Source: Gammaproteobacteria bacterium UBA2675
Lineage (GTDB): Bacteria; Pseudomonadota; Gammaproteobacteria; Pseudomonadales; Pseudohongiellaceae
Reading direction: 5' to 3'
NCBI GenBank assembly: GCA_002354805.1
Contig: DEMH01000014.1
Coordinates: forward strand, 1 to 64,000
Length of the DNA stretch: 64,000 nucleotides
The translations under genes were made by a program, and so were the position numbers. The notes under the pieces were generated by a model. The model did not search any database and was not told where the DNA came from. It was given only the letters and a program-made list of their open reading frames with translations. Below, in pieces: positions 42,673 to 51,475 of the stretch (positions are counted from its first letter, which is position 1; each line of letters begins with the position of its first letter).

Positions 42673-43869
42673 ATGAAGCCTGTTGAGCTGCTGAGAAGTG
42701 ACACCCCGGCCTGCCGGGAGCTGCTGCACTTCAACAATGCCGGCTCATCGCTGCAGCCGCGTCCAGTCACGGATGCGGTGCTGCAGCACCTCCTTCTTGA
42801 GCAGCGACTGGGCGGCTACGAAGCGGCCCAGGCCAATGCCGAAGCAGGCCAGCAATTCTATACAGCCTTTGCCGCCCTGCTGAACTGCAACCCACGCGAA
42901 ATCGCCTATGTCGAGAATGCCTCGCGCGGCTGGAATCTGTTGCTGCAGGCAATTCCCTTTGACGCTGGCGATCATATCGTGACCGGCGTCTCGGAATACG
43001 CCAGCAATTACCTGTCTTTGCTGCATCTTGCAAAAACAAAGGGGTTAGTCATTGATGTGATACCGAATTCGGCGTCAGGTCAGATCGATCTGGAAAAGCT
43101 GGAGGACGCGCTGGATGACAAGGTCCGCCTCGTCGCATTGACGCATATTCCCAGTCAGTCCGGTGTAATTCACCCCGCTGCCGAAGTGGGAAGGCTATGC
43201 CAGCAGCGCCGCATACTGTTCCTGCTGGATGCGTGTCAGTCCGCAGGCCAGACTGTGCTGGACGTCAATGAGATCCAATGCGACATGCTGACTGGCAGCG
43301 GCCGTAAATACCTGAGAGGCCCTCGCGGCACAGGATTTATGTATGTGCGCCACAGTATTCTGGATTTTCTTAAACCCGCGACGGTGGACCTGAGTGCAAT
43401 CAGCTGGCTGCAGCGCAATCATTTTGAATGGCGGGATGACGCCAGGCGATTCGAACTGTTTGAACACTACGTAGCGGGCAAAATCGGCCTGGCCGTTGCT
43501 GCTCAGTACGCCGTCGACAACAACATGATTGAGTCCGCCGCCGTGATCCAGCGGCTCGGACATCGTCTGCGCCAGCAATTGGCATCCATTGTAGGTGTGC
43601 GTATTCACGATTCTGGCTTCATCGCGGAAGCCAGCCAGTGCAGTCATCTTGGGGGTATCGTCACCTTCAACACACCGTTGCCGGCAGAAACGCTGCAGCA
43701 GCGGCTGCAGACGCAGCGTATCAACAGCTCTGTATTGCGCCAGCGCAATACGCGTCTGGAATTTGAAGACCGGGGTCTTGGCGATATCAATCGAGCTTCA
43801 GTCCACTACTTCAATACCGAAACAGAAATCGCGCGGTTCTGCGACGCAGTTGAACAGGCTATTGCCTGA
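42673..43869 (+). CDS. Class V PLP-dependent aminotransferase
   Basis: This fold-type I enzyme of 398 residues is of the class V (cysteine desulfurase/isopenicillin epimerase-like) group. The PLP lysine is K212 in TGSGRKYLRGPRGTGFMYV and the cofactor aspartate is D187 in LLDACQSAGQ. HFNNAGSSLQPRPV starts the family fold. The catalytic Cys loop of a true IscS-type desulfurase is not recognisable, so an aminotransferase, lyase or epimerase is more likely. It follows the aspartokinase by 2 bp, so the two act or are regulated together. It is convergent with the NSS transporter. Confidence 0.82.
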   Translation: MKPVELLRSDTPACRELLHFNNAGSSLQPRPVTDAVLQHLLLEQRLGGYEAAQANAEAGQQFYTAFAALLNCNPREIAYVENASRGWNLLLQAIPFDAGDHIVTGVSEYASNYLSLLHLAKTKGLVIDVIPNSASGQIDLEKLEDALDDKVRLVALTHIPSQSGVIHPAAEVGRLCQQRRILFLLDACQSAGQTVLDVNEIQCDMLTGSGRKYLRGPRGTGFMYVRHSILDFLKPATVDLSAISWLQRNHFEWRDDARRFELFEHYVAGKIGLAVAAQYAVDNNMIESAAVIQRLGHRLRQQLASIVGVRIHDSGFIAEASQCSHLGGIVTFNTPLPAETLQQRLQTQRINSSVLRQRNTRLEFEDRGLGDINRASVHYFNTETEIARFCDAVEQAIA

Positions 43870-43900
43870 ACTCTGAGCCTAACGTCAGCTGGTCAGGCAA
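43862..43900. terminator. Long-loop inverted repeat spanning two convergent stop codons
   Basis: TTGCCTGA (43862-43869) and TCAGGCAA (43893-43900) are perfectly complementary with a 23-nt loop, and each arm contains the stop codon of one of the two convergent genes. There is no T-run. A role as a bidirectional end is possible but weak. Confidence 0.25.
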
Positions 43901-45245
43901 ACAGCATCTGAACATAAACCGCAAGAATCGCCAGCGGACAGATGAAACGGATATAAAACGGCCAAATACGCCAGAACATACCGTGTTCCGCACCTTCGCA
44001 GCCCTGTTTGATCTCAGCCAGTATACCATTACGATTCCAAATCCAGCCCGCAAATATGGCAAAGAAGAATCCCAGCAGCGGCTGGCTGTATTCGGTGGTC
44101 AGGCTTACCACCAGATCGAACAATACGTTGAAATTGAAGACGATAATGAGGCTGATGACGGCGATACCGGCACCCAGCACCACCCCTGCCTTGCGGCGTG
44201 ATACCGAGCGAGTCTCAACCATATACGAAAGCGGAACCTCAAGCATGGATATGGATGAGGTCAGCGATGCAATGGTCATTAATACAAAAAAGGCCAACCC
44301 TACCAGCATGCCCGCGCTGCCCATCTGTTCGAAAAGAGCTGGCAGCACTGCAATGATCAGGCCTGGACCAGCAACCAGTCCACCCTGATCGTCGTAGATC
44401 TGAATACCATTGTTCAGCGCCACCATCATCGCTGGCAGAATCAGCAGACCGGCGGTTACTGCAATCGCGATATCCAGCAGTGTCACCATACCGCCCAGCG
44501 CCGGCAGATTTTCCCGTTTGCTGATATAGGACCCGTAAATCAGCATGGTGCCGACACCGAGAGACAATGAGAAGAAAGCCTGCCCCATGGCACTGAGCAG
44601 CAAACCAGTATCTGCGACACGGCTGAAATCGGGCACCAGGTACAGACGTAATCCATCCATGGCGCCATCCAGTGTCATCACGTAGGCAATCAGCGCCACC
44701 AGAATGACAACCAGCGAGGGCATCAGGCGCGAGGCCCACTTCTCGATACCATGTTTAACGCCAGCCACTACAACCGCGATAGTGAGCATCATGAATACAA
44801 CAGTGAACAGAGAGTCACGTGTCAGCCCCGGGGTCTGCAACCAGGAGGAAAACGCATCTGCGCCAACGATATCAGCACCAGCCGCCAGCATGTAGGCCAT
44901 CATCCAGCCGCTGACTATGGCGTAAAAGCTAAGGATAAAGCTGACCGTTATCATGCCGGCGAAACCAACCGTTGTGCCCAGTGCACGGCTTGCCGGGCTG
45001 GTGGAAAGCCCTCTCAATGCAGTAACCGCATTGGCTTTGGCATGACGCCCGATGATAAGTTCAGCCATCAATGCCGGGTAAGCCAGCGCGAATGCCAGTA
45101 TCAGATAGGTAAACAGGAATGCCGCGCCGCCGTTACTCGCCGCATTGGTTGGAAACCCCCAGATATTGCCCAGACCCACTGCCGAGCCCGAGGCTGCCAT
45201 CAAGAAACCAAAACGTGAACTAAACTCGCCGCGCGGTGCACTCAT
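43893..45245 (-). CDS. Sodium-dependent NSS-family transporter
   Basis: This LeuT-fold Na+ symporter of the neurotransmitter:sodium symporter family imports amino acids or similar solutes. The 450 residues give about eleven to twelve membrane segments. The N-terminal signature RFGFLMAASGSAVGLGNIWGFPTNAASNGGAAF (about 11-43) contains the unwound TM1 region that binds Na+ and substrate. The second half has the TM6/TM8 motifs (FFSLSLGVGTM; SLTSSISMLEV). It overlaps the cyclophilin gene by 4 bp. The substrate is unknown. Confidence 0.92.
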   Translation of the reverse strand: MSAPRGEFSSRFGFLMAASGSAVGLGNIWGFPTNAASNGGAAFLFTYLILAFALAYPALMAELIIGRHAKANAVTALRGLSTSPASRALGTTVGFAGMITVSFILSFYAIVSGWMMAYMLAAGADIVGADAFSSWLQTPGLTRDSLFTVVFMMLTIAVVVAGVKHGIEKWASRLMPSLVVILVALIAYVMTLDGAMDGLRLYLVPDFSRVADTGLLLSAMGQAFFSLSLGVGTMLIYGSYISKRENLPALGGMVTLLDIAIAVTAGLLILPAMMVALNNGIQIYDDQGGLVAGPGLIIAVLPALFEQMGSAGMLVGLAFFVLMTIASLTSSISMLEVPLSYMVETRSVSRRKAGVVLGAGIAVISLIIVFNFNVLFDLVVSLTTEYSQPLLGFFFAIFAGWIWNRNGILAEIKQGCEGAEHGMFWRIWPFYIRFICPLAILAVYVQMLFA

Positions 45246-46267
45246 TCGTAGGATTCCAGAACAAAACGAAGCCGGGCCTCGTCTACCATTCTGAGTACGA
45301 CATTATTCACCAGAGAGACGTTGCCATTATTATTGATTTCGACCTGCGGAATGCGTAGCCGCTGATCGCTGGTACTAAAGCTTGCGATGCCCTCAGGGTT
45401 GATCGCCAGATCCACCATGCTGCGCGGATCAATCTCAAAGTAAGTCTGGGCGGGATCGTCTCCCGCAACCACACGCAACAGCATGCTCATGCGTCCGAGA
45501 TCGTCACCTGCGTTGACCTGCGTGCTGAGTATGCCAGTCTGGTATTCAAACACGTGTATGGCAGAGCTGAATCGCTGTACCCGGTGCATATTGATCAACA
45601 CCAGGTTTTCAGTGACAGGCGGTATTCCATTGTTCGGCAAGGGTGCACCCTCGGTTGTACGCAATGGCATTGCCTGCGCCTCGCCACCAATTGAATATTC
45701 GGTCAGATCATTTATAGTCTGCGCAACATCAAGTCCTTCGCCTAGGATTCGCGCAAACACTGTGAAGCCGCCGTTCTGATCGTCCAGTGTTTCCGCATTG
45801 TTGGAAACGTTAATAAACCACTGGCTGGTTGCGCTGTTCGGATTACCTTCCAGTTTAGCCATTGCCAGTGTACCCGCGGTATTGGAAATACCCGGCTCAT
45901 TGACCACGGCGTCACGCTGTGTGATTCGCTGCGCACTGCAGTTGATTCCCGGACTGGCGCCCTGCGGGCAGTTTCCCAACCAGCGATAGGCACCTGACTG
46001 AATGACAAAATTATCTACCGACCGGTGAAACACAGAACCGCTGTAGTCACCGCGATCCACATAACCAAGAAAATTGCGCACGGTATTGGGTGTCTGCTCA
46101 TCAAACAGTTCAATCGTAAAGTCGCCATAGGAAGTGGCCACCCGCACCAGCGTATTGGTCTGGGCCAGCACCGAGGTCGTGGCGAGCATGCCACAGGTTG
46201 CGAGAACGACGAGCGTTCGTTGCACAAAGCTGCGCTTGTGGCGGCGTGTATTCATCGAATCCTGCAT
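45242..46267 (-). CDS. Periplasmic cyclophilin-type peptidyl-prolyl isomerase with extra C-terminal domain
   Basis: This exported prolyl isomerase of 341 residues has a signal peptide (TLVVLATCGMLATTSVLA-Q). Its cyclophilin domain (about 30-210) keeps the catalytic residues in VFHRSVDNFVIQSGAY and GTLAMAKLEGNPNSATSQWFIN. After residue 225 comes a domain of about 115 residues that I cannot assign (LGRMSMLLRVVAGDDPAQTYFEI and later VLRMVDEARLRFVLESYE). The start is ATG 46267, since AGGAG lies five bases upstream. It follows lipB by 17 bp and overlaps the transporter gene by four. Confidence 0.85.
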   Translation of the reverse strand: MQDSMNTRRHKRSFVQRTLVVLATCGMLATTSVLAQTNTLVRVATSYGDFTIELFDEQTPNTVRNFLGYVDRGDYSGSVFHRSVDNFVIQSGAYRWLGNCPQGASPGINCSAQRITQRDAVVNEPGISNTAGTLAMAKLEGNPNSATSQWFINVSNNAETLDDQNGGFTVFARILGEGLDVAQTINDLTEYSIGGEAQAMPLRTTEGAPLPNNGIPPVTENLVLINMHRVQRFSSAIHVFEYQTGILSTQVNAGDDLGRMSMLLRVVAGDDPAQTYFEIDPRSMVDLAINPEGIASFSTSDQRLRIPQVEINNNGNVSLVNNVVLRMVDEARLRFVLESYE

Positions 46268-46284
46268 AAAATCTCCTGTCATCG

Positions 46285-46962
46285 TCAGGTCGGCAATGTT
46301 TGCCTGACGTCAATCCAACCGTACACCCCTGTGCGGGTGATCAATTCCTGCAACAGCAGTTTTTCTACTGTGTGCATGTAATCTGCTTCTGTCTTCAGGC
46401 CCAGCTCTTCACCATTCACCAGTTCAGTCACCTGAGTGACTGCAAGCCCCTGATAACCACAGGGATTGATTCGTGAGAACGGCTCCAGATCCATGGCCAC
46501 GTTCAGGCTGAGGCCATGATAAGAGCAGCCTCTGCGGATTCGCAGTCCGAGCGAGGCGATCTTGGCATCCCCGACGTACACGCCGGGTGCACCAGCTCGA
46601 GTCTGTGCGTTAACTTTCAATGATGACAGGGTTTCGATGATGGCCTGCTCAATACCACTGACCAGATCCCTGACGCCCGTCCCAGATCGTCGTATGTCGA
46701 TCAGCAGGTACACCACCAGTTGTCCGGGGCCATGATAGGTGACCTGACCGCCGCGATCAATTTGCACCACCGGAATATCACCGGGCGCCAGCAGATGTTC
46801 GGCTTTGCCGGCCTGCCCCTGAGTGAACACAGGTGGGTGCGAAAGTATCCAGATCTCATCCGGTGTTGTCTGGTCCCGCTCGGATGTGAAGGTCTGCATT
46901 GCCTGCCAGACCGGCACATATGGCTGCAAGCCCAGTTGCCGAAGAACCAGGGCCTGACTCAT
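46285..46962 (-). CDS. lipB: Octanoyl-[ACP]:protein N-octanoyltransferase LipB
   Basis: LipB moves octanoate from acyl carrier protein to the lipoyl domains of 2-oxoacid dehydrogenases and GcvH. The 225-residue protein has the catalytic residues K134 (GDAKIASLGLRI) and C168 (INPCGYQG), and the RGGQVTYHGPGQLV motif (70-83). It overlaps ybeD by 4 bp. lipA, usually the next gene, is absent: the position is taken by the cyclophilin gene. Confidence 0.96.
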   Translation of the reverse strand: MSQALVLRQLGLQPYVPVWQAMQTFTSERDQTTPDEIWILSHPPVFTQGQAGKAEHLLAPGDIPVVQIDRGGQVTYHGPGQLVVYLLIDIRRSGTGVRDLVSGIEQAIIETLSSLKVNAQTRAGAPGVYVGDAKIASLGLRIRRGCSYHGLSLNVAMDLEPFSRINPCGYQGLAVTQVTELVNGEELGLKTEADYMHTVEKLLLQELITRTGVYGWIDVRQTLPT

Positions 46963-47228
46963 AAAACCAGTCTGACCGCCGAATGACCTTTCAGGTCCGC
47001 GAACAGGGCCTGGAGCTGTTCTTCACCGGTAGCTTCGATCACGATTGTCACGGACAGATAGTTGCCCTGGGCACTGCCGCGGGTATTCATGTTGTCGGCG
47101 CTCACCTCGGGCGAGTGAAGCTTGACGATTTCCAGCACGTCAAGTTCAAACCCCTCGACCGCCTCGCCCATCACTTTGATCGGATACTGGCAGGGAAATT
47201 CGATTTTTGGCGCTTTCGGTTCGCTCAT
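46959..47228 (-). CDS. ybeD: YbeD/DUF493 family protein
   Basis: This 89-residue ferredoxin-like (ACT-like) protein of the YbeD/DUF493 family has an unknown role. IEFPCQYPIKVMGEA and STRGSAQGNYLSVTIVIEATGEEQLQALFADL-type segments (NTRGSAQGNYLSVT) identify it. It lies between dacA (6 bp) and lipB (4-bp overlap), the same place as in E. coli and Pseudomonas. Confidence 0.93.
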   Translation of the reverse strand: MSEPKAPKIEFPCQYPIKVMGEAVEGFELDVLEIVKLHSPEVSADNMNTRGSAQGNYLSVTIVIEATGEEQLQALFADLKGHSAVRLVL

Positions 47229-47234
47229 GGTCTG

Positions 47235-48461
47235 TTACCTGAACAGGTTCATGAAGAACAGCGTCAGCGCATCGATCAGACGCTTGAAGAAGCCACCACG
47301 TTCCACGGCATCTATTGCCACGACATCCCCGGTGTAGAGCACTTCATCATCAAGCGTGATATTAACCTGACCAAGCACTTCACCGGCCTCAAAACCGCCG
47401 CGAATCACCTCTTCGGTGTCAAGAGTTGCCACCAGGTCGTCGGCTCTGCCACGAGGAATGGTCAGGAACACTTCTTCCTGGATGCCCAGATCAACACTGT
47501 TGGCCGCCCCGGCCCAGACGCGGGCATTGTTGATGACCTGGCCGGCATCATAAAGTTTGTGTGTTTCAAAGAAGCGGAAGCCGTAGCTGAGCATTTTCTG
47601 GGTCTCGACTGCGCGCGCCTCCTCGTTCGCCGTGCCCATCACAACAGAAATCAGGCGCATGCCATCACGCTCGGCAGAAGCGACCAGACAGTAGCCTGCA
47701 GCCGTGGTCCAGCCAGTTTTCATGCCATCCACTGACGGGTCGCGAAACAGCAATGTATTGCGATTGGCCTGGGTAATGCCATTGAAGGTAAATTCACGCT
47801 CTGAGTACATGGCGTAATGATCTGGGTGCTCCATGATCTTGACGCGCGCCAGCGTCGCCAGATCGCGCGCCGACATCAGGTTGGTTTCTGCGCCATCATC
47901 CAGACCACTGGAGTTAATGAAGTAGGAGCTGGACATACCCAGTGCCTGGGCGTGCTGGTTCATCAGGTCCGCAAAGGCAGCTTCGCTTCCGGCAATGTGT
48001 TCCGCCATGGCAACACTGGCGTCATTGCCGGACTGGATGATGATGCCACGCAGCAGATCTTCAACACGCACACGGCTGTTTACATCAACAAAGGTTTTAG
48101 AGCCTTGTGTCTGCCATGCCTTCTCGCTGATAAAAACAAGATCGTCATAGCTCATATTGCCATTGTCGATTTCCACTTCGGCAATATAAGAGGTCATCAT
48201 CTTGGTCAGACTGGCGGGCGGCAATGCCTCGTCTGCATTGTGCTCCATGATGACGTGACCGGTTTTGGCATCCAGCAGAATATAACTGCTACCGGCTATT
48301 TCCGGCGCTCGAGGCATAATGTTCTGGGCCGCAGCCGGCATGGCCGAGGCCAGCAGCAGACTGGCAGTGGTCAACACGGCAACCAGGCGACGCCAGCGCG
48401 TCAGCCCTGAATGAGCGGAGGTGGGTGATTGTGCGTCAGTTTTTGAAATCTGTATTGTCAT
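47235..48461 (-). CDS. dacA: D-alanyl-D-alanine carboxypeptidase DacA/DacC (PBP5/6 type)
   Basis: This periplasmic carboxypeptidase trims the terminal D-Ala of peptidoglycan stems. The 408-residue precursor has a signal peptide ending near PAAAQ, active-site S84xxK87 (PASLTKMM), SGN at 144-146 and KTG at 248-250 (DGMKTGWT). The last 18 residues (FFKRLIDALTLFFMNLFR) form the amphipathic helix that anchors PBP5 to the inner membrane. rlpA is 7 bp upstream and ybeD 6 bp downstream. Confidence 0.95.
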   Translation of the reverse strand: MTIQISKTDAQSPTSAHSGLTRWRRLVAVLTTASLLLASAMPAAAQNIMPRAPEIAGSSYILLDAKTGHVIMEHNADEALPPASLTKMMTSYIAEVEIDNGNMSYDDLVFISEKAWQTQGSKTFVDVNSRVRVEDLLRGIIIQSGNDASVAMAEHIAGSEAAFADLMNQHAQALGMSSSYFINSSGLDDGAETNLMSARDLATLARVKIMEHPDHYAMYSEREFTFNGITQANRNTLLFRDPSVDGMKTGWTTAAGYCLVASAERDGMRLISVVMGTANEEARAVETQKMLSYGFRFFETHKLYDAGQVINNARVWAGAANSVDLGIQEEVFLTIPRGRADDLVATLDTEEVIRGGFEAGEVLGQVNITLDDEVLYTGDVVAIDAVERGGFFKRLIDALTLFFMNLFR

Positions 48462-48468
48462 GAACTAA

Positions 48469-49347
48469 TTACTCTTCGACGGTAAATGGCTGACCCAGGT
48501 CAGCAGCTATCATCAGGTCAGTCAGGCGCTGTATCTCGCTTTGCTCAATAATCGGCCCGATTCGAACCCGGTGCAGCTCCTGTTGATTGCTTTGAACAGA
48601 GCGAATAAACACCGGGCGAGAAGTCAGGTCGCGCAGTCGCGCCGACAGCTGTTCAGCTGCTCTACGACTGGAAAACGCGCCAGCTTGCAAATACTTCCCT
48701 GCAGTCTGTGCTACAAGGTCCGTTGCAGCGACGTTATTGGCAGTTGCTGTGACCGCACTGCCTGCATCATTGGCTGCCAGCAACAGCTGCTGACCAGGCA
48801 CAATGGATTCAATATGCACCAGCGCCGTGCCCTGGTCGGCAAAACCCAGCTTCCAGGCAGCGGCGTAGGAAAGATCAATCACGCGGTCGTTGTGGAACGG
48901 ACCACGGTCGTTAACGCGAACGATGATGCTGCGTTGATTTTCCAGGTTGGTGACTCTGGCGAAACTGGGGATGGGCAGCGCGGTATGCGCCGCCGAAATC
49001 TGGTACATGTCAAAGATTTCGCCATTGGACGTCAAATGGCCGTGGAACTTCTCACCATACCAGGATGCCAGGCCAGTCTGTTGAAAGCCCTCTTCCGTCG
49101 CCATGACTCGATAGCTTCGACCATTGACGGTATAGGGCGACCGATTGCCGGCCATGGTTCTCTGCAGCGGTTCGGGCACAACCTCGCGGATACTCGCCGG
49201 ATCCATCGGTGCTGTCGGCGCACGGTCCTGACTGATACTGTAGCGGCCACTTTGTGAACTGCTGCTGTCACCGCGCGGGGTAGATGTGCTACCGCATGCT
49301 GCCAGCACTCCGGCCAGCACAACTACAACAAAAATTCTTATTTTCAC
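48469..49347 (-). CDS. rlpA: RlpA septal lipoprotein
   Basis: RlpA is an outer-membrane lipoprotein that in Pseudomonas is a lytic transglycosylase acting on stem-less glycan at the septum. The lipobox is LAAC; the mature protein starts at that cysteine (residue 18 from the chosen start). The double-psi beta-barrel domain (GLASWYGEKFHGHLTSNGEIFDMYQISAAHTALP) and a C-terminal SPOR domain (YLQAGAFSSRRAAEQLSARL onward) are both present. I choose GTG 49347, with AGAGG seven bases upstream. An ATG at 49371 has its AGGTG only two bases away. Confidence 0.93.
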   Translation of the reverse strand: MKIRIFVVVVLAGVLAACGSTSTPRGDSSSSQSGRYSISQDRAPTAPMDPASIREVVPEPLQRTMAGNRSPYTVNGRSYRVMATEEGFQQTGLASWYGEKFHGHLTSNGEIFDMYQISAAHTALPIPSFARVTNLENQRSIIVRVNDRGPFHNDRVIDLSYAAAWKLGFADQGTALVHIESIVPGQQLLLAANDAGSAVTATANNVAATDLVAQTAGKYLQAGAFSSRRAAEQLSARLRDLTSRPVFIRSVQSNQQELHRVRIGPIIEQSEIQRLTDLMIAADLGQPFTVEE

Positions 49348-49423
49348 TATTGTGCCTCTGGCTGATCGCATATCACCTGAACTACCTTTGATTCAATTGT
49401 ATGCGACCCGCAATACTAACGTG

Positions 49424-51388
49424 TTAGTCACTGCTTGTCAGTAACAGGGACCCGTCATCCACCTGCTCTTGTTCAATGATCGGCAGCAGATACGCGTCCA
49501 GCACTTCCCGGGCCAATGGTCCACCAACCGAGCTGCCACCCTCGCCATTCTCTATGAACACCGCCACCGCGATGCGTGATTTGGGGGATGCATCAAACGC
49601 AATGAACATCGCATGATTCAGGTGATCCTCATTAACGGTTTCAGGATCCATGCGGTTGCCCCGCGCATCAACCTGAACCCCCACCACCTGCGCAGTTCCA
49701 GACTTGCCCCCCATCGGATAGGCCAATGGCTCTGCACCATGCACGTAGGGATAGGCGGTACCCTCGTGACGTCGGTGTTCGCGATCGTAGGGTTTGCTGA
49801 CAGTATGCTCCATCGCCCGTCTTACATAGGCAACGTCCTCAGCCGAGGGCAGCAGTGGCTGCAGTACGTCCTCATCCGCAAAAATGGTATCTGCAAACTC
49901 TCCGTCGACACCATTCTGCACCGCCTTGAGCATGCGGGGGCGTTTAAAGACCCCGTGGTTGGCTATCGTGGCTGCCGCGCTGGCCATCTGCAGAGTGGTG
50001 GCCTGGAACATGCCATTGCCGAAACCTTCAGGCGGCGTTTCGCCCGGATACCAGGGTTCGCCGCGAGCCTCGCGCTTCCACTCTGGTGATGGCACGAGGC
50101 CGGGATTGGCATTGGGAATATCCAGTGCAGTGTTGCTGCCGAAACCCCAGGTCAACAGATAGTCGTGCAGCGTATCAATGCCAAGTTCAACCGCGATATG
50201 ACTGAAATAGGTATTGCATGACTGATAAATCGCGCGCTCCAGATCAATGGTGCCATGACCGGATTTGTCGTTCCACCAGGTCCAGTCATAGTAAGGCCGG
50301 GAACGTCCGGGCAGTCGATAGAAGCCAGGGTCCTGAATGGTAAATTCCTTATCCACAATGCCATAATACAAACCGGCAAGCCCTACGATCGGCTTGATCG
50401 TGGAGCCAGGCACTCTGGGGTTGATCGCACGGTTGAACATGGGCGAATAACGTGACCGGTTGAGCTCATTCATCTGATCACGACTAATTCCCGTCACAAA
50501 CAGGTTAGGGTCATAACCTGGTTTGCTGACCATGGCCAGCACGCCTCCTGTGGCAGGATCAATCGCGACAATCGCGCCCCGCCGGTCACCCAGGGCAGCC
50601 TCTGCTGCCATCTGTAGCTGAATATCCATATGCAGCTGAATATCCAGCCCTGGCACCGGGTCGGTTCGCCCCAATACGCGCGTGACGCGACCCCGGTTAT
50701 TCTTCTCGACAGTTTCGAAGCCTACGGTACCGTGCAGGTGTTCCTCATAAGTCTTCTCAATGCCAATCTTGCCAATATGATTGCTGCCACGATAGTTTCG
50801 CGACTGCTCTTCATTCATGGCCTGAAGTTCGTCACGGTTAATCTCCGAGACATAACCAATCGCATGCGCAGTGGCTTCACCGAACGGGTAATAACGCAGC
50901 AGCTGCGCCTCGACAGCAAACCCGGGCAATTTGTGCTGATTGACCGCAATGTGGGCAATTTCCTCGTCATTCAGCTGAAACTTCAATGGCACTGAGGTGT
51001 GAGGTACGGCACGTCTCTGCAGTCGCTCCCGGTACTGCTCCAGGTCCTCATCGGTGAGCGGTATGAAGTCGCGAACCACTTCCAGTGACTTTTCAAAATC
51101 AGTAGCCGTCTCGCGCACTACCGTCAGGTTGAAAATTGGCCGATTGTCGGCCAGCAGACTGCCATTGCGATCGTAGATCAGTCCGCGGGTGGGAGGTATG
51201 AACTGGGAATGGAGTCGGTTGCCATCCGAACGAGCCGAGAAGTAATCATGGTTGAACAGCTGCAGGTTGATCATCCATCCGGCGAGGATTAGTACCAGCA
51301 GCGTCACGAACCCGGCCGCGAAGATCAATCGACCGTGGAAAACCCGTATCTCCTGTTTATGCTCATCCAAACGGAATTTGTGTGCCAT
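49424..51388 (-). CDS. mrdA: Penicillin-binding protein 2 (elongasome transpeptidase)
   Basis: PBP2 cross-links peptidoglycan during cell elongation. The 654-residue protein has one N-terminal membrane anchor (about 22-44), the PBP dimer domain (RGLIYDRNGSLLADNRP near residue 68) and a transpeptidase domain with nucleophile S329xxK332 (PGSTIKP), SCN (YQSCNTYF) and KSG (GGKSGTAQ). In E. coli and Pseudomonas rodA follows directly. Here rlpA is next after 76 bp, so its glycosyltransferase partner must be encoded elsewhere. Confidence 0.96.
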   Translation of the reverse strand: MAHKFRLDEHKQEIRVFHGRLIFAAGFVTLLVLILAGWMINLQLFNHDYFSARSDGNRLHSQFIPPTRGLIYDRNGSLLADNRPIFNLTVVRETATDFEKSLEVVRDFIPLTDEDLEQYRERLQRRAVPHTSVPLKFQLNDEEIAHIAVNQHKLPGFAVEAQLLRYYPFGEATAHAIGYVSEINRDELQAMNEEQSRNYRGSNHIGKIGIEKTYEEHLHGTVGFETVEKNNRGRVTRVLGRTDPVPGLDIQLHMDIQLQMAAEAALGDRRGAIVAIDPATGGVLAMVSKPGYDPNLFVTGISRDQMNELNRSRYSPMFNRAINPRVPGSTIKPIVGLAGLYYGIVDKEFTIQDPGFYRLPGRSRPYYDWTWWNDKSGHGTIDLERAIYQSCNTYFSHIAVELGIDTLHDYLLTWGFGSNTALDIPNANPGLVPSPEWKREARGEPWYPGETPPEGFGNGMFQATTLQMASAAATIANHGVFKRPRMLKAVQNGVDGEFADTIFADEDVLQPLLPSAEDVAYVRRAMEHTVSKPYDREHRRHEGTAYPYVHGAEPLAYPMGGKSGTAQVVGVQVDARGNRMDPETVNEDHLNHAMFIAFDASPKSRIAVAVFIENGEGGSSVGGPLAREVLDAYLLPIIEQEQVDDGSLLLTSSD

Positions 51389-51475
51389 AGTGTCCTGGTG
51401 TCAGCGCTCGTCCGGGCCATCATGCCCTGGAAACCTAAGTAGACAGGCTATTTATCAATTAGTTTACACGTAATT

